A stretch of DNA of 64,000 nucleotides, taken from the NCBI RefSeq assembly GCF_016653405.1, contig NZ_NHSN01000013.1:1-64000 (forward strand), given 5' to 3'. Shown here in pieces: positions 19,833 through 33,588 of this stretch. The position numbers were made by a program, and so were the translations under genes. The notes beneath the pieces were generated by a model. That model ran no database searches. It saw nothing but the letters and a program-made list of their open reading frames with translations, and was not told the DNA's origin. How positions within the stretch are numbered: the stretch's first letter is position 1; every line of letters starts with the position of its first letter. This DNA is from Halorhodospira halophila. GTDB taxonomy: Bacteria; Pseudomonadota; Gammaproteobacteria; Nitrococcales; Halorhodospiraceae.

Positions 19833-21773
19833 ATGAGCACGGAGCTCGAGGTCTTCATCCGCCGCTGTGCCAACGAGCAGGGCCTGTCCCTGGCCGAGGT
19901 CGCCCGGCGGGCCGGGATGAGCCGGCAGTCGCTCTACGATTTCTGGTCCCGCGACGGGTATCCGAACCTGGGCACGGTGGCGGAGGTGGCCGAGGTGCTC
20001 GGGGTGCACCCGCTGCGGCTGCTGGAGCTGCAGTTCCCTGACCACGGCGACGGCGAGGATCGCTGCCACACCCTGCGCTGGAACCTGGACCGGGCCGGGC
20101 TGGCCGCCGCGCTGCTCGAGCACGGCCCACAGCCCGTCGTCGGCCTGGACGCTGAGGGCCGGGTGGCGCTCTGCAATCCGGCCGCCAGCGAACTCCTCCA
20201 GCGCCAACCGCAGCGGGTCCTGGGCGAGCCGGCCGAGCGCATCCTGCCCGGCGAGGCGCTGGCGCGGATCCGCACCCAGTGCCCGCTGATGACCGGTGAC
20301 CCCGCCCCGCCCCACGCCACCCCGCGCGGCGGCGTCCGGCTGAGCACCCGTCGCGGCGAGGACGGCAGCCTGCTGCAGGCCCGGGCGCAGCTGATCGAGG
20401 CGCCGCTGCACGAGCGTCCGCTGGTCCTGCTGCTGCTCGACCCCCGGGAACCGGGCCCCGGGGCCACAGCCGAGGGGCCGCCACACCCCGTCGATCGGGA
20501 ACCGCTTACCGGTCTCCCGGACCGGGACTCCACCGAGGCGCTGCTGCGCTGGACCATGCAGCGCGCCGAGGCCCGGGACACCGAGCTGGCCGTACTGGTA
20601 GTCCAGCTCGACGGCTTCGAGCGCACCGAGGCCGGGCTGGGTGCGGAGATCGCCGATCGGGTGGTGCACGGCGTCGCCGAGCGTATGGGCGGGCAGTTGC
20701 GCCACGCCGATCTGCTCGGCCACCTGGGACGCGGCCAGTTCGCCGCCATCCTGCCGGAGACCGGCTCGCGCAGCGGCGCCCTGCAGGTCGCGCAGCGCAT
20801 CGGCCAGGCCCTCGAACAGCCGGTGGAGACCGGCACCTGCACCTGCCGGCTGCAGCCGCGCATCGGCATCGCCCTGTTCCCCGAGCACAGCCGCCACGCC
20901 GCCACACTGCTCGAGCAGGCGCGCTCGGCGGCCACGCACACCGCTGCGGACCACCAACCCGGGCAGATCGTCGAGCCAGACCTGGGCGATCGCGTCGCCC
21001 GGCGCGTGTCCCTGATCCGCGACCTGCGCCGGGCGCTGGATCGGCACACCCTCTGCGTCCATTACCAGCCGGTCTTCGATCTGGCCAGCGGTGAGCTCAC
21101 CGCCCTGGAGGCCCTGCTGCGCTGGCCCGAGGATCCCACCCCCCAGCCCGGCATCGAGGAGGTCATCGACGCCGCCGAGCAGGCCGGCCTGCTCGGCGAT
21201 CTGGACCGCTGGGTGGTGGAGCAGGTACTGGCCGACCTCGCCGACTGGCACGCCCAGGGGCGCCGCGTCCCGCGGGTGAGCGTCAATACCGCCGGGCGCA
21301 CCCTGGGCACCGGCGCGCTGGATCCGGCGGTGCTCAGCAAGCGTCTGGAGCGGCTGGGCCTGCCGGCGCACACCGTGGACATCGAACTCTCCGAGCGCCA
21401 GCTGCTGGAGACCGGCGGCGCCGGCCATGAGGGCCTGGCCCACGCCCGCCGGCACGCCTTGGGGGTGACCATCGACGACTTCGGCACCGGCTACGCGTCG
21501 CTCGTCTCCCTGCGCGATCTCCCCGCCGGGCGGCTCAAGGTGGACCAGACGCTGATCCGGGACCTGCCAACGGACCCGGACCAACAGGCGCTAGTGACCA
21601 GCATCGCCGGGCTCGCCCAGCGCTTCGGTATGGGGCTGGCCGCCGAAGGGGTGGAAACCGGCCAGGAGGCGGAGCTGCTGCAGCAAATGGGGTTCAACGA
21701 GGCGCAGGGCTACCACTTCGGCCACCCCGCGCCGGCGGAGGTGATCGCCGGGCGGCTGACCGCGGCGTCCTGA
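19833..21773 (+). CDS. HTH-PAS-GGDEF-EAL cyclic-di-GMP phosphodiesterase-like regulator
   Basis: The 646-residue protein joins an N-terminal Cro/C1-type helix-turn-helix (about 15-62: LSLAEVARRAGMSRQSLYDF) to a PAS domain (about 85-190), a GGDEF domain (about 215-370) and an EAL domain (about 400-640). The GGDEF signature is replaced by GRGQF, so cyclase activity is unlikely. The EAL domain keeps its key residues: EALLRW with E426, the DDFGTGYASL block with D548 and D549, and AEGVET near 604. It therefore probably cleaves c-di-GMP. The HTH suggests direct DNA binding. There is no membrane helix. It is divergent from the pilus operon, which it may control. The start has aaggag upstream. Confidence 0.9.
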   Translation: MSTELEVFIRRCANEQGLSLAEVARRAGMSRQSLYDFWSRDGYPNLGTVAEVAEVLGVHPLRLLELQFPDHGDGEDRCHTLRWNLDRAGLAAALLEHGPQPVVGLDAEGRVALCNPAASELLQRQPQRVLGEPAERILPGEALARIRTQCPLMTGDPAPPHATPRGGVRLSTRRGEDGSLLQARAQLIEAPLHERPLVLLLLDPREPGPGATAEGPPHPVDREPLTGLPDRDSTEALLRWTMQRAEARDTELAVLVVQLDGFERTEAGLGAEIADRVVHGVAERMGGQLRHADLLGHLGRGQFAAILPETGSRSGALQVAQRIGQALEQPVETGTCTCRLQPRIGIALFPEHSRHAATLLEQARSAATHTAADHQPGQIVEPDLGDRVARRVSLIRDLRRALDRHTLCVHYQPVFDLASGELTALEALLRWPEDPTPQPGIEEVIDAAEQAGLLGDLDRWVVEQVLADLADWHAQGRRVPRVSVNTAGRTLGTGALDPAVLSKRLERLGLPAHTVDIELSERQLLETGGAGHEGLAHARRHALGVTIDDFGTGYASLVSLRDLPAGRLKVDQTLIRDLPTDPDQQALVTSIAGLAQRFGMGLAAEGVETGQEAELLQQMGFNEAQGYHFGHPAPAEVIAGRLTAAS

Positions 21774-21872
21774 CCCGCTGCTCCCTTCGCCCCCGCGCCC
21801 TGCTGCGCTACCCTAGTCCGGTTCCGCGGCCCAGCCGTCGCCGAAGACCGGATCCAGACAGGGAGCGAATCG

Positions 21873-23579
21873 ATGCGCGTCACCCGTTTTCCGCTATCCA
21901 CCACCCGCGAGACCCCGGCCGACGCCGAGATCGTCAGCCACCAGCTGATGCTGCGCGCCGGCATGATCCGCCGCCTCTCCTCGGGGCTTTACACCTGGCT
22001 GCCCCTGGGGCTGCGCGTGCTGCAGAAGGTGGAGCGGATCGTGCGCGAGGAGATGAACCGCGCCGGGGCGCTGGAGGTGCTCATGCCCGCCGTGCAGCCG
22101 GCGGAGCTCTGGCAGGAGTCCGGGCGGTGGGAGAAGTACGGCCCGGAGCTGCTGCGCATCAAGGACCGCCACGACCGCGACTGCTGCTTCGGCCCCACCC
22201 ACGAGGAGGTGATCACCGACCTCTTCCGCCGGGAGATCCGCAGCTACCGCCAGCTGCCGGTGAACTACTACCAGATCCAGACCAAGTTCCGCGACGAGAT
22301 CCGCCCGCGCTTCGGCGTCATGCGCGCCCGTGAGTTCCTGATGAAGGACGCCTACTCCTTCCACCTCGATGAGGATGACCTGCGCGCCGAGTACCAGCGC
22401 ATGCACGAGGCGTACTGCCGGATCTTCCAGCGCACCGGACTGGCCTTCCGGCCGGTGGAGGCCGACACCGGGGCGATCGGCGGCAGTGTCTCCCACGAGT
22501 TCATGGTCCTCGCCGACTCCGGCGAGGACGCCATCGCCGTGTGCGAGCCCAGCGGCTACGCCGCCAACGTCGAGCTGGCCCCGGCACTGCCGCCGCAGGA
22601 GCCGCGCCCGGCGCCCGGCGCGAACATGGAGGAGGTGGCCACACCGGAGCAGCGGACCATCGCCGAGGTGGCTGCCTATCTGGGGCTGCCCGAGTCGCGC
22701 AACCTCAAGACCCTGGTGGTCGAGGGCGCCGAGGGCGGACTGGTGGCGCTGCTGCTGCGCGGCGACCACGAGCTCAACGCGCTCAAGGCCGAGAAGCACC
22801 CGGCGGTCAAGGCGCCGCTGACCTTCGCCGAGGCCGAGCGCGTCGAGCGCGAGCTGGGCTGCCCGTTCGGATCGCTGGGGCCGGTGGGGCTGACGGGGAT
22901 CCCCTTGATCGCCGACCACGCCGCCGCCGCGATGGCCGATTTTGCCTGCGGCGCCAACCGCGAGGGCTACCACCTGACCGGCGTCAATTGGGGCCGCGAC
23001 CTGCCCGAGCCGGAGACCGCCGACCTGCGCGAGGTCGAGGCCGGCGACCCGAGCCCCGACGGCGAGGGCACCCTGACCCTGCGCCGCGGTATCGAGGTGG
23101 GGCACATCTTCCAGCTCGGCACCACCTACAGCGCGGCCATGGGCGCCAGCGTACTCGATGAGCAGGGCCAAGAGCGCACCGTGACCATGGGCTGCTACGG
23201 CATCGGCGTCTCGCGGGTGGTGGCCGCGGCCATCGAGCAGAACCACGACGATCAGGGCATCTGCTGGCCGGCGCCCATCGCCCCGTTCCAGGTCGCCCTG
23301 GTGGCCATCAAGGCCGAGGATCCGGCGGTGGCCGAGGCCGCCGAGGCGCTCTACGGTGAGCTGACCGCCAGCGGCATCGATGTCCTCTACGACGACCGCG
23401 ACGCCCGCCCCGGGGTGAAGTTCGCCGACATGGAGCTGATCGGCATCCCCCACCGGGTGGTGGTCAGCCCCCGGGCGATCCAGGACAGCAGCGTGGAATA
23501 CAAGGGTCGCCAAGACGACAACCCCACCAGCGTCCCCCGCACGGAGATCGTGACATGGCTGAAGAACCGTCTGACCTAG
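21873..23579 (+). CDS. proS: Proline--tRNA ligase
   Basis: A class II synthetase charging tRNA-Pro. Motif 2-type sequence appears as [23 protein letters not shown] (shown in part, about residues 138-160), and the editing (YbaK-like) insertion covers about 225-390, as in bacterial-type ProRS. The C-terminal anticodon domain includes [19 protein letters not shown]. The length of 568 residues is normal. ATG 21873 follows agggagcgaa. The 3' end overlaps the following SDR gene by 25 bp in another frame. Confidence 0.96.
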   Translation: MRVTRFPLSTTRETPADAEIVSHQLMLRAGMIRRLSSGLYTWLPLGLRVLQKVERIVREEMNRAGALEVLMPAVQPAELWQESGRWEKYGPELLRIKDRHDRDCCFGPTHEEVITDLFRREIRSYRQLPVNYYQIQTKFRDEIRPRFGVMRAREFLMKDAYSFHLDEDDLRAEYQRMHEAYCRIFQRTGLAFRPVEADTGAIGGSVSHEFMVLADSGEDAIAVCEPSGYAANVELAPALPPQEPRPAPGANMEEVATPEQRTIAEVAAYLGLPESRNLKTLVVEGAEGGLVALLLRGDHELNALKAEKHPAVKAPLTFAEAERVERELGCPFGSLGPVGLTGIPLIADHAAAAMADFACGANREGYHLTGVNWGRDLPEPETADLREVEAGDPSPDGEGTLTLRRGIEVGHIFQLGTTYSAAMGASVLDEQGQERTVTMGCYGIGVSRVVAAAIEQNHDDQGICWPAPIAPFQVALVAIKAEDPAVAEAAEALYGELTASGIDVLYDDRDARPGVKFADMELIGIPHRVVVSPRAIQDSSVEYKGRQDDNPTSVPRTEIVTWLKNRLT

Positions 23580-24430
23580 GCCCTCGCGGCCGCGTCCTCA
23601 TCGCCGGCTGCGGCCGCATCGGCCAGGCCCTGGGCAGCCGCCTGGCCGCCGGCGGGGCCGAGGTCTTCGGCCTGCGCCGCCAGCCCGAGGGCCTGCCCGA
23701 GGGGATCACCCCGATCGCCGCCGACCTCGAGGACCCGGCGACCCTGGCCGAGGCGGTGCCCACCGGGCTCGATACCGTCTACTACATCGTCACCCCAGGG
23801 AGCTACGACGACGACGGCTACCGCCGCGCCTTCGTCGACGGCCTGCACAACCTCGCCGGCGTGCTGCGTCGCCACCCGGCCGCGCCGCGGCGGCTGGTCT
23901 TCGTCTCCAGCACCGCCGTCTACGGCCAGCAGGCCGACGAGTGGATCGACGAGGACAGCCCCACCGAGCCCGGGCGCTTCTCCGGGCAGCGCCTGCTCGA
24001 GGCCGAGGCCATCGCCCTCGCCGGCCCGTGGGCCGGGGTGGCCGCCCGCTACGGCGGCATCTACGGCAGCGGCCGCGACTTCCTCATCCGCAAGGTCGAG
24101 GCCGGCGAGCCGTGCCAGGAGGGGCAGTACACCAACCGCATCCACAGCGAGGACGTGGTCGGCAGCCTCGCCCACCTCGGCCGCGACGAGGTTCCCGGCG
24201 GGGTCTACCTCGGGGTGGATGACGCCCCCTCGACCCAGTGCGAGGTGATGGACGGCATCGCCGAGTTGCTCGGCGTACCGCGACCCCCGCGCGGCGAACC
24301 GGGCAGCGGCGGCATGCGCGGGGTAGGCAGCAAGCGCGGCTCGAACCGCAAGCTCAAGGCCAGCGGCTACTGCTTCCGCTACCCGACGTTCCGGGAGGGG
24401 TATGCCGCACTGATCGGCGGCGGGGCGTAG
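23555..24430 (+). CDS. NAD(P)-dependent SDR-fold epimerase/reductase
   Basis: An extended short-chain dehydrogenase-like protein of 291 residues. The nucleotide-binding loop is [10 protein letters not shown] (residues 18-27). The serine region SSTAVYGQ has tyrosine Y129, but the usual YxxxK is not retained at its normal place (the [12 protein letters not shown] stretch replaces it). It resembles the YeeZ-type family of unknown substrate. It starts inside the proS end (25-bp overlap), so the two are translationally linked. No pathway can be assigned from context. Confidence 0.75.
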   Translation: MAEEPSDLGPRGRVLIAGCGRIGQALGSRLAAGGAEVFGLRRQPEGLPEGITPIAADLEDPATLAEAVPTGLDTVYYIVTPGSYDDDGYRRAFVDGLHNLAGVLRRHPAAPRRLVFVSSTAVYGQQADEWIDEDSPTEPGRFSGQRLLEAEAIALAGPWAGVAARYGGIYGSGRDFLIRKVEAGEPCQEGQYTNRIHSEDVVGSLAHLGRDEVPGGVYLGVDDAPSTQCEVMDGIAELLGVPRPPRGEPGSGGMRGVGSKRGSNRKLKASGYCFRYPTFREGYAALIGGGA

Positions 24431-24481
24431 CGCGCCGGCGCACGCGGCCGGTGTGCGGCAGCCACAGCCGCCAATGGCCCG

Positions 24482-24756
24482 TCAGCGGACGGTGAAATCC
24501 GCCGGGGCCGGGTCGTCGGCCGGCTCGCAGTGGACCGCGGTGACGCTGGCCGCCGGCGGCCCCTGATGCAGCCACTCGCGCAGCTGCGCGACCGCCTCCG
24601 GCGGCCCGCAGGCGAGCACCTCCACGCGTCCGTCGCGCAGGTTGCGGGCGTAGCCGGTCACGCCCAGGCGCACCGCCTGCTCCTGGGTGGCGGCCCGGAA
24701 GCAGACCCCCTGCACCCGGCCGCTGATGGTACAGCGTGTCTTCTCGTCGGTCGTCG

Positions 24757-24760
<4 letters not shown>
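24482..24760 (-). CDS. acyP: Acylphosphatase
   Basis: A 92-residue alpha/beta enzyme that hydrolyses acyl phosphates such as acetyl phosphate and 1,3-bisphosphoglycerate. The signature [12 protein letters not shown] is at residues 14-25, holding the phosphate-binding loop and catalytic Arg23, and [13 protein letters not shown] at about 36-48 contains the catalytic Asn. ATG 24760 overlaps the stop of the upstream YihY-type gene as ATGA. Acylphosphatases are often found next to unrelated membrane genes, so context adds little. Confidence 0.92.
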
Positions 24761-27123
<2,363 letters not shown>

Positions 27124-27948
27124 GCCGACGCCCGGCGGCCAGCGAGGCCCGATCCAGGGTCTCGAAGAAGGCCAGCAGCCCGGGCAGCTCCCGCGGCAGG
27201 CGGCGGATCAGGTAGCGCGCCGTGGCGTCCGGCAGCTCCAGCCCCCGCTGTGCCGCGCGCTGGCGGAGGATGGCCAGGCACGTGGTCTCGTCCGGCTCGC
27301 GCACCGCCACCACCGGGCCCCACCCCAGGCGCGAGCGCAGATCCGGCAGCCCCAGCGGCAGCTCCGCCGGCGGCCGTTGCCCGGCGAAGAGCAGCCGCCC
27401 GCCGCGCTCCACCACCCGGTTGTAGAGGTGGAAGACCGCACCCTGCCACTCGTCGCGCCCGTGCAGCGCATCGAGATCGTCGAGGGCGATCAGCTGCGCC
27501 TGCTCCCAGCCGTCGAGCACCGCCGCGCCGTGGCCGAGCAGCTGATCCAGCGGCAGGTAGACCGCCACCCCGCCGGCGCTGGTCACGCGGCGGCAGGCCC
27601 CCTGGAGCAGGTGGCTCTTACCGACCCCGTGGGGGCCGTGCAGGTAGAGCGCCGGCGCCTCGAGCACGCCGTCGGCCAGGTCCGTGACCAGGCGCAGGGC
27701 CGTATCGTTCTCGCCGGGCACGAAGCGGTCGAGCTCGGCGGCGGCGTTCCAGCGGATGTTCAGTGGCAGTTGCACCGATCCCCCCGGTGGGCATTGCGGG
27801 TGGGCTCATTCCAGGGCGCCGTCGCCGCCCTGTCAAGCGCCGCCTTGTCCAGCGGCGCAGGCCTGTTAATCTCCCGCGCACGGAACCCGGCCCGCGGTCG
27901 CCGCGGGCCGCCGACCCGACACCCACACGGATCGAGGAGCCGCTCACC

Positions 27949-28671
27949 ATGCGCAGACGTTTTATCCACCTGGCCGCGGCCGTGGCACTGGCCACCGCCG
28001 GCGGCAGCGCAGCCGCCGATGGCCGCGAGGCCTCGGCCAGCCTAGGTATCGCCATCAACCAGGGCAACACCGAGTCCGAGCGCTACAACCTCAACGCCGA
28101 CTACCTGGAGCGCACCAACGCCCACCGCTTCACCGCCAACCTGGAGCTCAACCGCGGCAAGGACGGCGACGGCGATGAGGACGTCAACAACTCCCGCATC
28201 GGCGCCGGCTACGACTGGTTCTTCCACGGCCCCTGGTACGCCAACTCCAATCTCTCCTGGCGCCAGGACCGCAAGGCCGACCTGCGCCAGCGCTACGTCG
28301 CCGGTATCGGTGCCGGCTACCAGTTCTTCGACGACGACCGCATCCGCCTCTCCGCCGAGGCCGGCCCCACCTACATCAGCGAGGAGAAGCTGGACTCCGG
28401 CGATCGCAACCGCGAGGCCGCCGCGCGCTGGGCACTGGACTACCGACAGTACTTCATGGAGGGGGCCCTGCGCTTTTTCCACCGCCACGAGCTGATCAGC
28501 GAGCTGAGCGACTCCGACGAGTGGTTCGTCACCTCGCGCACCGGGCTGCGCATGCCGCTGATGGAGAACCTCAGCGCCAGCCTGCAGCTCAATTACGACT
28601 ACGACAACAACACCGAGGCCGACTCCCGCTACGACGCCACCACCCTGGTCAACCTGACCTACGACTGGTGA
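27949..28671 (+). CDS. DUF481-family outer-membrane beta-barrel protein
   Basis: A 240-residue exported protein. The signal peptide is RRRFIHLAAAVALATAGGSAAA, and the mature part carries alternating-residue strands and ends in VNLTYDW, an outer-membrane barrel C terminus with a terminal aromatic. The opening strands (SASLGIAINQGNTESERYNLNADY) are the DUF481 hallmark (YdiY-like, called salt-induced outer-membrane proteins). The mature part is acidic. ATG 27949 follows gaggag. It is divergent from hda. The transport or structural role of the family is unproven. Confidence 0.85.
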   Translation: MRRRFIHLAAAVALATAGGSAAADGREASASLGIAINQGNTESERYNLNADYLERTNAHRFTANLELNRGKDGDGDEDVNNSRIGAGYDWFFHGPWYANSNLSWRQDRKADLRQRYVAGIGAGYQFFDDDRIRLSAEAGPTYISEEKLDSGDRNREAAARWALDYRQYFMEGALRFFHRHELISELSDSDEWFVTSRTGLRMPLMENLSASLQLNYDYDNNTEADSRYDATTLVNLTYDW

Positions 28672-28687
28672 GCCGCGCACGCAGCGG

Positions 28688-29809
28688 CTACGGCTGCCAG
28701 CGGTAGCTGCGGGTCAGCTGCCCGCCGCCGGGGCCGACCTCGGCGGCGGGCAGGGCCTCCGGCCAGAGCGTCTCGGCGTCGTCCAGATCCTCGGCCACCC
28801 GCTCGGGGCTGCGCGCCAGGAGCAGACGCAGGGTCACCCGATCGCCGGCAATGCGCTGCACATCCACCTGCTCGACGCCGGTGACCTCCTCCAGATAGCG
28901 CACCGCACCGAGGTAATCCTCCACGGCGTCGATGCCGGTCAGGGCGATCTCCAGCTGCTGGCCGTCGTGCTCACCGGGGACCACGGCGAAGCGGCGGGTC
29001 AGGGCGCCACCGACCTCATCGAGCCCCTCCGTCACCACGCGCTCCAGCTCACCCGGGCCGGTGTGATGCTGCAGGGCGTCCTCGCCGGTGAGCACCGTCC
29101 AGCGCGCCCGCCAGGCGCCGGTACCCGCCTTGCGCAGGCCCACCGCCACCACCGCGGCGCTGCCGTAGCGCTGCGAGGCCTCGCGCAGCGACTCGTCGAA
29201 TCCGCCCCAGATGTCCACGAAGCCCACCGCCTGCCGATCGCGCAGATCCAGTGTCGGGTACATCAGCGGCAGGGCGCGCTGCTCGGCCCCGTCGTGGAGC
29301 GTTTCGAGCACCTCGCCCTCGGTCCCCGCCGCGGCGAAGCCGAGCAGATCACGCCGACCGTCGATCTCCGTGGCCACCCAGAGCAGGATCGGCGCCCGGT
29401 GCTCACCCCAGACGGCCACGTCGCGCTCGCCCAGGTGGCGGCGCAAAACCCCGCCCTCGTAGCGCAGCTCCACGGCCAGCTCATCGTCCAGGCGCAGGTA
29501 GCGGTAGCTCTCCAGATAGCGCTCCGCGTCGTCGAGGAGCTCCCCCGCCGGGTGGTCCTCCAAGCCGTGGTAGACCCCCACCATGCGCCCGATGACCCGT
29601 TCCAGGCCGGCCTCGACGGCCGCCTCGCGCTCGGCGTCCTGACGGCTGTCCACACGGACCTCGGCGGTGTAGAGATCACTCGCCGCCGCCGTACCCACCC
29701 CGAGCAGGGCGCAGGCGGCCAGGACCACGACCGGCAGGGCGCGGCGACGGGGGTGAAGACGGTCGGGGGCGGAGGGTGCGGCCGTGCTCATGGGCGGGCT
29801 GTCGGTCAT
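28688..29809 (-). CDS. DUF2066 domain protein
   Basis: A 373-residue exported or membrane-anchored protein: a basic start, then [17 protein letters not shown] near residues 27-43, then a soluble body. The first domain ([31 protein letters not shown]) is the DUF2066 pattern, and the family is regularly divergent from purM, as here. The function is unknown. ATG 29809 is used, although ATG 29791 is also possible and neither alters the hydrophobic segment. The protein is acidic. Confidence 0.8.
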   Translation of the reverse strand: MTDSPPMSTAAPSAPDRLHPRRRALPVVVLAACALLGVGTAAASDLYTAEVRVDSRQDAEREAAVEAGLERVIGRMVGVYHGLEDHPAGELLDDAERYLESYRYLRLDDELAVELRYEGGVLRRHLGERDVAVWGEHRAPILLWVATEIDGRRDLLGFAAAGTEGEVLETLHDGAEQRALPLMYPTLDLRDRQAVGFVDIWGGFDESLREASQRYGSAAVVAVGLRKAGTGAWRARWTVLTGEDALQHHTGPGELERVVTEGLDEVGGALTRRFAVVPGEHDGQQLEIALTGIDAVEDYLGAVRYLEEVTGVEQVDVQRIAGDRVTLRLLLARSPERVAEDLDDAETLWPEALPAAEVGPGGGQLTRSYRWQP

Positions 29810-30075
29810 CCGTAGGGGTCAGGGTTCAGGGTGGATCACTGAGGGTGCAGAGCGCACGCCTGCTGTCCAACATACCACGAGCCACGGGGCCCCATGGAGC
29901 CGCGATCCACGTCGCCGGGGCCCGACAGGCTGCACCGACGCCGTGGCATCAGGGCGCCCTGCAACCCCGGCCGCCCGCGTTCAGCCGGGCGCTTGGCGCC
30001 GCCGGGGGCCGGGCGTCATACTACGCGGCATTGGCTTACGAGCCCTGCCCACCGGTACACCCCAGGAGAACCGCC

Positions 30076-31115
<1,040 letters not shown>

Positions 31116-31119
<4 letters not shown>

Positions 31120-31784
31120 GCCAGGGCCCGCGGATCGCCGTCCTGCTCTCGGGCAGCGGCAGCAACCTGCAGGCCCTGCTCGACCAGCACGCCGCCGGGC
31201 AGCTGCCCGGAACCTTCGCCTGCGTACTCAGCAACCGGGCCGACGCCTACGGGCTACAGCGGGCCGGGGTGGCCGGTGTGCTCACGGCGGTGGTCGACCA
31301 TCGCCTCTACGCCGACCGGGAGGCCTTCGACGGCGCCCTGGTTGAGCAGTTGGAGGCGGTGGGCGTGGATCTGGTGGTGCTCGCCGGTTTCATGCGCATC
31401 CTCACGCCGGTCTTCGTCCAGCGTTTCGAGGGGCGGCTGCTGAACATCCATCCGTCGTTGCTACCGGATTTCCGCGGTCTCCACACCCATGAGCGGGCCC
31501 TGGAGGCGGGGGTCGAGGAGCACGGCTGCACGGTGCATTTCGTCACGCCGGAGCTCGACGCCGGCCCGGCCATCGTGCAGGGGGTGGTGCCGGTCCATGC
31601 CGGGGATTCGCCCGAGGCGCTGGCGCAGCGGGTGCAGGTGCAGGAGCACCGGGTCTATCCGCTGGCGGTGCGCTGGTTGGCGCAGGGGCGGCTGGCGCTG
31701 ACGGAAGCCGGGGTCGAGCTGGACGGGCGGGTGCTTTCGGGGCCGGTGCGCGTCCGGGCGGAGGATGCGGTCGATGCGCTATAG
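31116..31784 (+). CDS. purN: Phosphoribosylglycinamide formyltransferase
   Basis: Transfers formyl from 10-formyl-tetrahydrofolate to GAR. The 222-residue protein begins with [17 protein letters not shown], the GAR phosphate-binding loop, and contains the catalytic [20 protein letters not shown] segment (Asn, His) and later [13 protein letters not shown] with the conserved Asp. The start is GTG 31116, overlapping the purM stop. The downstream gap contains one of the two large inverted-repeat elements of the window. Confidence 0.95.
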
Positions 31785-31806
31785 GGGCGGTTTCGGTTGC
31801 GGCGAC

Positions 31807-32040
31807 GAGCACCGTCCGGGTGAGCCCCCGGGGTCGAGCGCAGGACGCGCCCCTGCGGGGTGCCCTGTGCTGCTCACCCCGGCGGGGCCGCTCGCTTAAC
31901 TCGCGGCGCTGACGCGCCGCTCGGACAAAACCTCGCTGATCCGCGCGAACCACGATGGGTTCGCGCGGATCCCCCGCCGGGGCTGCGCTGCTCGGCGCGC
32001 CCTGAAGGCTCGACCCAGGGGACCCACCCGGACGGTGTTC
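31807..32040 (-). repeat. Large inverted-repeat element, copy A (core on minus strand)
   Basis: This element fills most of the 353-bp gap 31785-32137. The outer arms 31807-31839 and 32008-32040 are inverted repeats matching at 29 of 33 positions. Between them lies a core shared with copy B in reverse orientation: hairpin 1 with 14-bp arms (31938-31951 and 31958-31971, 6-nt loop) and hairpin 2 with 7-bp arms (31903-31909 and 31914-31920, 4-nt loop). No open frame or transposase is associated. It could be a structured RNA, a mobile palindromic element or a chromosomal site. Nothing else was seen in this gap except the ribosome site of the next gene. Confidence 0.85.
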
Positions 32041-32137
32041 CGGCGCGGTTGCCAACTTGGCCGATTGGGACGAACCCCAGCGCCAACGGGCTGCCTAAAG
32101 AGCAATAGCGTGCGAAACCGCCTGATAAGGAGTCAGC

Positions 32138-32905
32138 ATGAGGGATCCATCCAGCCTTATTCCCGCGCCTCGTCGCGTGGCGGCATGGCTGCTGCTGGGG
32201 CTGCTTGCCGGCACCGCCGCCCTGGCCGCCCCCGCCGCGCTGGCCGAGGCGGAGCGCATCCCCGAGTTCCGGGCGGAGTATGAGGTGAAGTACGGGCGTC
32301 TGACCCTGGGCACCAGTCGGCTGGAGCTGGAGTATCTGGGCGATGACCGTTACCGCTACGAGATGTTCGTCCGTCCCCGCGGGCTCGCCCGGGCGGTGCT
32401 GGGCACGAACCTGACCGATATCAGCGAAGGGCGTGTCCTGGAGGACGGCACCCTGCGGCCGGAGCGCTTCATCCATAAGCGCGAGGGCCGCGACGAGCGC
32501 CACGAGGAGATCACCTTCGACCACGACGCCGGGCAAGTGACCTTCGAAGACGGCGAGCGCATCGACCTAGAGGAAGGCGCGGTGGACCGGCTGCTGCCGC
32601 AGCTTCTGATCATGCGCGATCTCTCGGCCACCTTCGACCGGGTGCTGACCTACCGGATCGCCGACGACGCGGAGATCTCGGACTACAGCTTCGAGCGCAA
32701 GGGCCGCGAGCGCGTCTCGGTCGCCGCCGGTTCCTACCGGGCCGAGCGCATCCAGCGCGTGCGCGACGGCGACAGTTCCCGTGAGTCCAACGCGTGGGTC
32801 TACCGGCGCATGCACAACCTGCCGGTGAAGATTGAGCACGCCGACAGCGGACGCACCTTCGTCATGGAGCTGACCGACGTCAGCGGACCGATTCGCGACG
32901 ACTGA
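32138..32905 (+). CDS. DUF3108-family exported protein
   Basis: A 255-residue protein with a signal peptide (VAAWLLLGLLAGTAALAAPAALA, cleaved near residue 37) and a soluble body opening FRAEYEVKYGRLTLGTSRLELEY, the DUF3108 pattern. The family often lies just after purN, as here. It is likely a periplasmic or outer-membrane-associated beta-rich protein of unknown role. ATG 32138 follows gataaggag. The mature part is strongly acidic. Confidence 0.8.
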   Translation: MRDPSSLIPAPRRVAAWLLLGLLAGTAALAAPAALAEAERIPEFRAEYEVKYGRLTLGTSRLELEYLGDDRYRYEMFVRPRGLARAVLGTNLTDISEGRVLEDGTLRPERFIHKREGRDERHEEITFDHDAGQVTFEDGERIDLEEGAVDRLLPQLLIMRDLSATFDRVLTYRIADDAEISDYSFERKGRERVSVAAGSYRAERIQRVRDGDSSRESNAWVYRRMHNLPVKIEHADSGRTFVMELTDVSGPIRDD

Positions 32906-32914
32906 GGCCGGCGG

Positions 32915-33484
32915 TCAGGAGCGCGGCAGCGTGACCCCGTCCTGGCCCATGTACTTGCCGCCCCGATCGGCGTAGGAGATGTCGCACGGCTCGTCAGACT
33001 CAAAGAAGAGCATCTGCGCCACGCCCTCATTGGCGTGGATCTTCGCCGGCAGCGGGGTGGTGTTGGAGAACTCCAGCGTCACCCGCCCCTCCCACTCCGG
33101 CTCCAGGGGCGTAACGTTGACGATGATCCCGCAGCGGGCATAGGTCGACTTGCCCAGGCAGATGGTCAGCACGTTCCGCGGGATGCGGAAGTACTCCAGC
33201 GTGTAGGCCAGCGCGAAGGAGTTCGGCGGGATGATGCAGACGTCGCCGTGGACGTCCACGAAGCTCGCGGCATCGAAGTCCTTCGGGTCCACCACCGCGG
33301 AGTTGATGTCGGTAAAGATCTTGAAGTCCTTGCCGCAGCGGACGTCGTAGCCGTAGCTCGAAGTCCCGTAGGAGATGACGCGCTTTCCCTCTGGCGTATC
33401 GCGCACCTGACCCGGCTCGAACGGCTCGATCATGCCGTACTCCTGCGCCATGTGCCGGATCCACCGGTCCGATTTGATCGTCAT
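32915..33484 (-). CDS. dcd: dCTP deaminase
   Basis: Deaminates dCTP to dUTP, the main source of dUMP for thymidylate synthesis. The 189-residue trimeric enzyme shows the conserved [17 protein letters not shown] stretch (about 39-55), the substrate-binding and catalytic [19 protein letters not shown] block (the E of WEGRVTLE lies at the active site) and the C-terminal [17 protein letters not shown]. It is convergent with the DUF3108 gene, with a 9-bp gap. It is the monofunctional form rather than the dCTP deaminase/dUTPase. Confidence 0.95.
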   Translation of the reverse strand: MTIKSDRWIRHMAQEYGMIEPFEPGQVRDTPEGKRVISYGTSSYGYDVRCGKDFKIFTDINSAVVDPKDFDAASFVDVHGDVCIIPPNSFALAYTLEYFRIPRNVLTICLGKSTYARCGIIVNVTPLEPEWEGRVTLEFSNTTPLPAKIHANEGVAQMLFFESDEPCDISYADRGGKYMGQDGVTLPRS

Positions 33485-33546
33485 GCGGCGCCTTCTCCTG
33501 ACTGCGTTCTGGCGGGGATTCTAGGGCGCAGAGCCCCGGATGACCA

Positions 33547-33578
33547 GGGTGCACGCCCGCCCCCGCGGACGTGCACCC
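33547..33578 (-). terminator. Hairpin downstream of mgtE
   Basis: 9-bp perfect arms (33547-33555 and 33570-33578) with a 14-nt GC-rich loop lie directly after the mgtE stop on the minus strand. There is no T-run, so intrinsic termination is uncertain. Confidence 0.4.
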
Positions 33579-33588
33579 CGACGCGGCA

